Positions 59,831-64,000 of a stretch of 64,000 bases of DNA are shown here, one piece after another (within the stretch, counting starts at the first letter, position 1; each line of letters begins with the position of its first letter). Under the pieces are notes generated by a model. That model was not told where the DNA came from. It did not search any database and saw only the letters and a list, made by a program, of their open reading frames with translations. This DNA is from Gemmatimonas sp. (GTDB taxonomy: Bacteria > Gemmatimonadota > Gemmatimonadetes > Gemmatimonadales > Gemmatimonadaceae), in NCBI GenBank assembly GCA_011390885.1, contig JAABRO010000061.1, positions 1 through 64,000 on the forward strand. Reading direction: 5' to 3'. Both the position numbers and the translations under genes were made by a program.

Positions 59831-59858
59831 GCGCCGCCCTCATCATCGAGGGCGGCGC
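59831..59858. terminator. Bidirectional terminator-like hairpin between copA and DUF423 gene
   Basis: An 11-base perfect stem GCGCCGCCCTC / GAGGGCGGCGC encloses a 6-base loop. No U-tract follows on either strand, as is common for hairpins in GC-rich genomes. It lies between convergent genes. Confidence 0.6.
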
Positions 59859-59865
59859 GTGATCG

Positions 59866-60231
59866 TCAGCTGCGTGCGGCCAGCGCGAGGCACACCCAAC
59901 CGGCAATGAAGCACACGCCGCCGATCGGCGTGATCGCGCCAAGTGCGCGGATGCCGGTGAAGGTCATGGCGTAGAGCGAGCCGGAGAAGAGCACGGTGCC
60001 GGCCAGGAACAGCCAACCGCTCGCGCTCAGCAGCCCCGAGGTGAAGCGCGTGGACGCCCACGCGACGACGAGCAGCGCGAGCGCGTGGTACATCTGGTAG
60101 CGCGCGGCGGTCTCGAAGACTTCGAGCAGCCGGGGCTCGACGCGCTCGCGCAGGGCGTGCGCCCCGAAGGCGCCGGCGGCTACGCTGATCGCGCCCGACA
60201 GGGCGCCGAGGGTGAGGAAGAGTCGTTCCAT
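59866..60231 (-). CDS. DUF423 small membrane protein
   Basis: This 121-residue protein has four hydrophobic segments and the DUF423/YgdD motifs GALSGAISVAAGAFGAHAL, RYQMYHALALL and SLYAMTFTGIRALGAITPIGG. The family has no known function. A TAGCTT -10 element (60238-60243) ends 6 bases before the ATG, so it appears to have its own leaderless promoter. Confidence 0.9.
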   Translation of the reverse strand: MERLFLTLGALSGAISVAAGAFGAHALRERVEPRLLEVFETAARYQMYHALALLVVAWASTRFTSGLLSASGWLFLAGTVLFSGSLYAMTFTGIRALGAITPIGGVCFIAGWVCLALAARS

Positions 60232-60245
60232 GCCGGAAAGCTAAC

Positions 60246-60280
60246 GGGGGACGCCCGCCGTCCGACACGGTGCGTCCCCC
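60246..60280 (-). terminator. Terminator-like hairpin downstream of CotH-like gene
   Basis: A 9-base stem GGGGGACGC / GCGTCCCCC encloses a 17-base loop. It lies 45 bases beyond the stop of the CotH-like gene and just upstream of the DUF423 promoter, so it probably separates the two transcripts. Confidence 0.5.
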
Positions 60281-60324
60281 GCGCTCCGCGCCAACGCGCC
60301 AACGCGCGGGCCCGTCGTGTGCCG

Positions 60325-61374
60325 TCAGTTGCCGTCAGGGCGGCAGGTGCGCAGCACGGTGTTCTTGAAGTCGCGCTCCGAGTCGATGATCTGCCAGAAG
60401 CCCTCGAGATACTTGGCGGCCTGCGCCTGCTTGCCTGGTGAGAGACCGGGGATCGCGGTCCACACGGCGTCGAGCGCCGGCTTCTGCTCGCGGTAGCGCG
60501 TGAGCGTGGGCGCCCACTCGGGCAGCGTGTGGCAGGGGCCCATGAAATGACGCTCCGTGACCCGCTTGATCGGCAGGCGGTAGTCGGGCACGGAGTAGCG
60601 GGTGTTCACGAGCCCCGACCAGTCCCAGTCGTAGGCCACCGGCGTGACGATGCCGACCGAGTCCTGCAGCAGGTAGATGTTGTGCAGCGCGCCGAGGGAC
60701 CAGTCGGTGTTGCCCACCATGAACTCGAACAGCGAGAGTGACTGGAGGGTGGGCGTGTCCACGTCGCGGAACCGCGCGCCCTTCATGCCGTCGCGCAGTG
60801 TCTCGCTGGTCTCCTTGGCGACCTCTTCGTCGAGTTCGGTGAAGAAGGCGGTCACGGTCACCGGCTTCTCGCGCTCCGTCGAGTCACGATACGTGATGCG
60901 GGCCAGACGCGTGCGCGGCGCGGCCTTGTGCAGCACCTGGTACGATCGGTACACGCCGTACTCGAGCAGGATGTACTGCTGGTAGTCGTCGCTGTTGGGC
61001 CGGCAGGGTGTGGTGAGCTTGATGCGCGGGTTGCCCTGGAGCACCGTGCCGCGCGCGCTGTCCTTCGGGAGCTTCACCATGATCGGCGGGAACGAGCAGT
61101 TGCCCCGCTGCCGCCGGTAATGACCGCGGGCGCGCAGCTCCACGCCGACGGCCACCGTGCTGTCACCATCGGCATACCGGAACTCCGCCGGATGCCAGCG
61201 CAATGCGGTGGAGTCGCGCTCCCGCATGAGATCGCGGAGGTTCGTGGTGATCGTCACCTCGAGCACCGAATCGCTGCGGAAGAGCGGCTGCGCAGCGAGC
61301 GACGCGGACCCGAGCAGCGTCGTGGCGATCGAGAGCGCGATCGCCACGAGCCGCCGGCAGGGGGTGTGTCTCAT
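60325..61374 (-). CDS. Exported CotH-like protein
   Basis: This 349-residue protein has a signal peptide (ALSIATTLLGSASLAAQ). Its core resembles the CotH/atypical kinase fold: ELRARGHYRRQRGNCSFPP, FEFMVGNTDWSLGALHN for the catalytic loop region and PVAYDWDWSGLVN where a DFG-like aspartate would lie. CotH kinases act on secreted proteins. Similarity is partial, so this is a moderate call. It overlaps the upstream DUF4956 gene (ATGA), a pairing known elsewhere with a VTC polymerase that is missing here. Confidence 0.65.
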   Translation of the reverse strand: MRHTPCRRLVAIALSIATTLLGSASLAAQPLFRSDSVLEVTITTNLRDLMRERDSTALRWHPAEFRYADGDSTVAVGVELRARGHYRRQRGNCSFPPIMVKLPKDSARGTVLQGNPRIKLTTPCRPNSDDYQQYILLEYGVYRSYQVLHKAAPRTRLARITYRDSTEREKPVTVTAFFTELDEEVAKETSETLRDGMKGARFRDVDTPTLQSLSLFEFMVGNTDWSLGALHNIYLLQDSVGIVTPVAYDWDWSGLVNTRYSVPDYRLPIKRVTERHFMGPCHTLPEWAPTLTRYREQKPALDAVWTAIPGLSPGKQAQAAKYLEGFWQIIDSERDFKNTVLRTCRPDGN

Positions 61375-62387
61375 CTGAGCTCCAGCTTGCGGACCGGTGA
61401 ATCAGGGAGCGACCGCAGGTCGTCGCTGACGACACCGATGGTGACCGTTTCGTCGAACGTGATGCCGTACTCCACGACGCGCGTCTCGCCATCCTTCACC
61501 GCGCCCATGTACTTCCAGCGCCGGAAGAAGCCGTTGAACCGCGGTTCGACGGCACGCCGCGCCACGTCGATGTCGTGCGTGTGCACGCGCAGCAGGTGCT
61601 CGAAGGCCGGCGTCTCGTCGGGTACCTCGAGCTCGTCGTCGGCCGCGCTCTTGCGCCGGCGCTTCCACGCGCGGTCGGCGATCGCCTCGAGCTGCTCCGG
61701 CGACAGGGACTTGAGCACCTCCTCATCCAGCTTCGCCACGAACATGCCCGTTCGATTGGCCACGGCGAGCGCCTTCTGCATGCGCTTCTCCGCGTTCTTC
61801 CCCTCGAGCGCGGAGGGACGCCCGAAGTCGGTCCACCAGAGGCCGAGCATGAGCGCGTTGAAGGCCCCCGAGATCACCCACGACACGCTCGGTGCGACGG
61901 CGGCGGCCATGCCGATGCCGGTGACCACGAAGATGCCGGCGGCGTCCTTGCTGTCGTCGAGCGAGGTGCGGAAGCGCACCGCCGCCACGATGCCGCCGAG
62001 CGAGAAGGCGAGCGCAAGCGAGTACTTCACGAGCACGACGATGCCCGCCACCACGACCGGCAGGATGAGGTACGTCTGCACGATCGACTGCTGGTAGCCC
62101 TTCTTGCGGCGCGTGAGCGTGTACACCCACGCCACCGGCAGCGAGGTGGCGAAGGCGGTGAACATCGCGATCGCCGTGGCGAGCGGCGTGGGGCCGGGGC
62201 CGCCAGCCACCGGCGCGCCCGGTGTCGGCGCGGCGAGCAGGTCGGTGAGCGACTCGCTGCCGAGCGCTCCCCACGCCGAGGGCACATAGCGGTAGATGAG
62301 TGCCGCGACGGCGCCGGCGATGAGGTAGTAGATCGTGGTGCGCGCGACGACGTTGCGCCACAGCGGGTGGGCGATGATGCGATCCAT
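61371..62387 (-). CDS. DUF4956 membrane protein
   Basis: This 338-residue protein has about four hydrophobic segments and the DUF4956 core YSLALAFSLGGIVAAVRFRTSLDDSKDAAGIFVVTGIGMAAAV. A long soluble C-terminal region follows (residues about 200-338). The family's role is not established; elsewhere it accompanies VTC-type polyphosphate polymerases and CotH kinases. The start MDRIIAHPLWRNV was chosen because upstream in-frame sequence is low-complexity. It is divergent from the phosphatase gene. Confidence 0.78.
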   Translation of the reverse strand: MDRIIAHPLWRNVVARTTIYYLIAGAVAALIYRYVPSAWGALGSESLTDLLAAPTPGAPVAGGPGPTPLATAIAMFTAFATSLPVAWVYTLTRRKKGYQQSIVQTYLILPVVVAGIVVLVKYSLALAFSLGGIVAAVRFRTSLDDSKDAAGIFVVTGIGMAAAVAPSVSWVISGAFNALMLGLWWTDFGRPSALEGKNAEKRMQKALAVANRTGMFVAKLDEEVLKSLSPEQLEAIADRAWKRRRKSAADDELEVPDETPAFEHLLRVHTHDIDVARRAVEPRFNGFFRRWKYMGAVKDGETRVVEYGITFDETVTIGVVSDDLRSLPDSPVRKLELR

Positions 62388-62483
62388 GGCGGCGAAGATG
62401 CGGCCCGGGGGGCCGGACCACAACGGCGGAGGCGGGGTCTGATCGGTATGTTGGGACGAATCGACTCTTCCCGAGGACTTCGC

Positions 62484-64000
62484 ATGCTGCCTCTGCTCGT
62501 CGCCCCGCTGCTGCTGCTGGCCGGCGTCGCTCGTGGACAGGCCCCGCCGCCGGCGGCGGGTGACTCGTCCGCGGTCCGCCCGTCGCTCGTGCTGGTCCTC
62601 ACCGTGGACCAGCTCTCGCCGCGCTACCTCGAGCAGTGGCGCGAGCAGCTCACGGGTGGCCTGGGCCGGCTGCTGCGCGAGGGCGCCGTGTTCACGCAGG
62701 CGTACCAGGACCATGCGATCACGGAAACGGCGCCGGGGCACGCGTCGATTCTCTCCGGACGCTTTCCCTACAGCACCGGGATCGCGGCCAACGCCGTCGG
62801 CGTGAACACCGACGACGCCCCGCTGCTCGGCACGTTCGAGACGGGGGCCAGCCCCGAGCGGTTCACGGGCACCACGCTCGCCGACTGGCTCGTGCAGGCG
62901 GAGCCCGCGTCACGTGTGCTGTCGGTCTCGCGCAAGGACCGCGGCGCGATCCTGCCGGTGGGGCGCGGCAAGCACGACGTGTACTGGTACGCGCGCTCGC
63001 TGGGCCGCTTCACCACGAGCACCTGGTACGCGGACACGCTGCCCACCTGGGTGACCCGCTTCAACGACGAGCGCCGCGTGTTCGCGCACCACGCCGGTCG
63101 CGTGTGGGACCTGCTGCTCCCCGACTCGGCCTACACCGAGCCGGACAGTGTCACGGGCGAGAGCTTCGGTCAGGAGTTCACGTTCCCGTACACGATGCCG
63201 ACCGACTCCATGCTCGCGGCGAACCTGCTCATCTCGTTCCCGTTCATGGACGAGCACACACTCGACTTCGCATGGCGCGGCGTGCAGGAGCTGCAGCTTG
63301 GCCGGCGTGGTGTGCCGGACCTGCTCGCGGTGTCGCTCTCCACCACCGATGCCGTGGGGCATCGCTGGGGGCCGGATTCGCGCGAGATGCACGACCAGGT
63401 CCTGCGGCTCGACCGGATGGTGGGGGCGTTCCTCGACTCCCTGGTGCAGGCGGTGGGCGAGGACCGGCTCTCGGTGGTGCTCACGTCGGATCACGGCATG
63501 GCGCCAAGTCCGGAGGTGCGCTCCACGCGGCAGGACAACCGCGGGGCGCGGCGCGTGATGCTCGACGAGTTCCAGGCGCCCGTGAACGCCGCGGCGGTCG
63601 TGGCCGCGCGCGCCAAGCTGCCGCTCGAAGCTCTCGGCTTCGATGGCTTCACGCTGAGCGTGGACCGCGAGCTGGTGCGTGGTCGCTCACGTGACCTGCG
63701 GCGTGTCGCCGAGGCCTTTGCCGAGGTGGCGCGCAGCATTCCCGGCGTCCTGCGCGTGGACCTGCTGGATGACCTGGCGAAGTCGGACACCGTGCAGGAT
63801 GCGATCGCGCGCCGCTGGCTGCACATGTTCCGCCCTGGCGGGAACGAGGTGGCCGTGGTGACGCTCGCCCCCTATCACATCTTCGGGGACGCGAACGTGG
63901 CCACGCACGGGAGTCCGCACGACTACGACGCGCACGTGCCGCTGGTCTTCTGGGGGCGCGCGTTCGGCGCAGGGCAGGACGACGGCTTCGTGCGTGTGGT
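62484..64000 (+). CDS. Alkaline phosphatase superfamily (PafA/type I phosphodiesterase) enzyme, cut by window edge
   Basis: The first 505 codons of an exported enzyme lie here; the stop is beyond the window. A signal peptide (LLVAPLLLLAGVARGQ) precedes the alkaline-phosphatase-type core: VLTVDQLSPRYLEQW, the nucleophile region ITETAPGHASILSGRFP, VSLSTTDAVGHRWGPDS, and LTSDHGMAPSPEV for metal-binding Asp/His. It should cleave phosphate mono- or diesters in the periplasm. A GAGGA Shine-Dalgarno lies six bases before ATG 62484. The in-frame ATG at 62448 overlaps a TATGTT -10 element and is rejected. Confidence 0.88.
   Translation, partial: MLPLLVAPLLLLAGVARGQAPPPAAGDSSAVRPSLVLVLTVDQLSPRYLEQWREQLTGGLGRLLREGAVFTQAYQDHAITETAPGHASILSGRFPYSTGIAANAVGVNTDDAPLLGTFETGASPERFTGTTLADWLVQAEPASRVLSVSRKDRGAILPVGRGKHDVYWYARSLGRFTTSTWYADTLPTWVTRFNDERRVFAHHAGRVWDLLLPDSAYTEPDSVTGESFGQEFTFPYTMPTDSMLAANLLISFPFMDEHTLDFAWRGVQELQLGRRGVPDLLAVSLSTTDAVGHRWGPDSREMHDQVLRLDRMVGAFLDSLVQAVGEDRLSVVLTSDHGMAPSPEVRSTRQDNRGARRVMLDEFQAPVNAAAVVAARAKLPLEALGFDGFTLSVDRELVRGRSRDLRRVAEAFAEVARSIPGVLRVDLLDDLAKSDTVQDAIARRWLHMFRPGGNEVAVVTLAPYHIFGDANVATHGSPHDYDAHVPLVFWGRAFGAGQDDGFVRV

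Overview
The window is uniformly GC-rich (roughly 70% by eye), almost fully coding, and carries no insertion sequence, prophage, CRISPR array or rRNA operon. Several features suggest an aerobic Gemmatimonadota-like bacterium: ECF sigma/anti-sigma genes next to DUF4097 proteins, a Uma2 nuclease, FtsX-type ABC operons, a beta-propeller secreted protein, a GCS2-CBS fusion, SURF1 and two photolyases. This assignment is inferred from gene content and composition, not from a database search. Genes often overlap by four bases (ATGA, GTGA and apparently CTGA). Many operon-leading genes have a TANNNT -10 element only 5-7 bases before the start codon, which points to widespread leaderless mRNAs.

Layout. 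1-4.9 kb: a VapBC-like toxin-antitoxin pair with a perfect operator palindrome, a Uma2 endonuclease, and a GntR/YtrA-type repressor-ABC transporter operon with an obvious operator. 4.9-10.8 kb: an ADP/ATP-translocase-like carrier, a RecA/ImuA-like protein with a LexA-like direct repeat in its promoter, pterin carbinolamine dehydratase, two DUF4097 surface proteins, an anti-sigma factor and an ECF sigma factor. 10.9-19.8 kb: a membrane-bound hydrolase, a HAD phosphatase, a two-gene SNF2-like helicase plus Eco57I-type N6-adenine methyltransferase module (the best candidate for an incompletely described defence system), and a family 2 glycosyltransferase. 19.9-25 kb: S66 carboxypeptidase, rhodanese, Nudix, a GCS2-CBS fusion and a beta-propeller protein.

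25-37 kb: gamma-glutamyltransferase, a DtxR/MntR-type regulator, then a compact operon of two FtsX permeases, one LolD/MacB-type ATPase and a protein joining a permease-like N-terminus to an AttH/CrtC-like lipocalin. A second operon follows: glycogen branching enzyme with a histone-H1-like tail, SURF1 and photolyase. 37-48 kb: UDP-glucuronate-epimerase-like enzyme, DMT transporter, MgtE, a hydroxyacid dehydrogenase / cysteine-desulfurase-like / receiver / lipoprotein-thioesterase operon, RNase Z, a KGG protein and threonine dehydratase.

48-64 kb: class II photolyase, tRNA-Ala(CGC), a lipoprotein, a PAS hybrid histidine kinase, tRNA-Gln(CUG) with a good intrinsic terminator, a small Ig-like lipoprotein, an NhaC-type antiporter, a TIGR04076 protein with an aldo/keto reductase, a 40-residue membrane peptide with the copper ATPase CopA, DUF423, a DUF4956/CotH-like pair, and an alkaline phosphatase superfamily enzyme cut by the right edge. 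SURF1 and CopA suggest an aerobic, copper-oxidase-bearing cell; the two photolyases suggest light exposure. Bases 1-214 hold no gene I can support.
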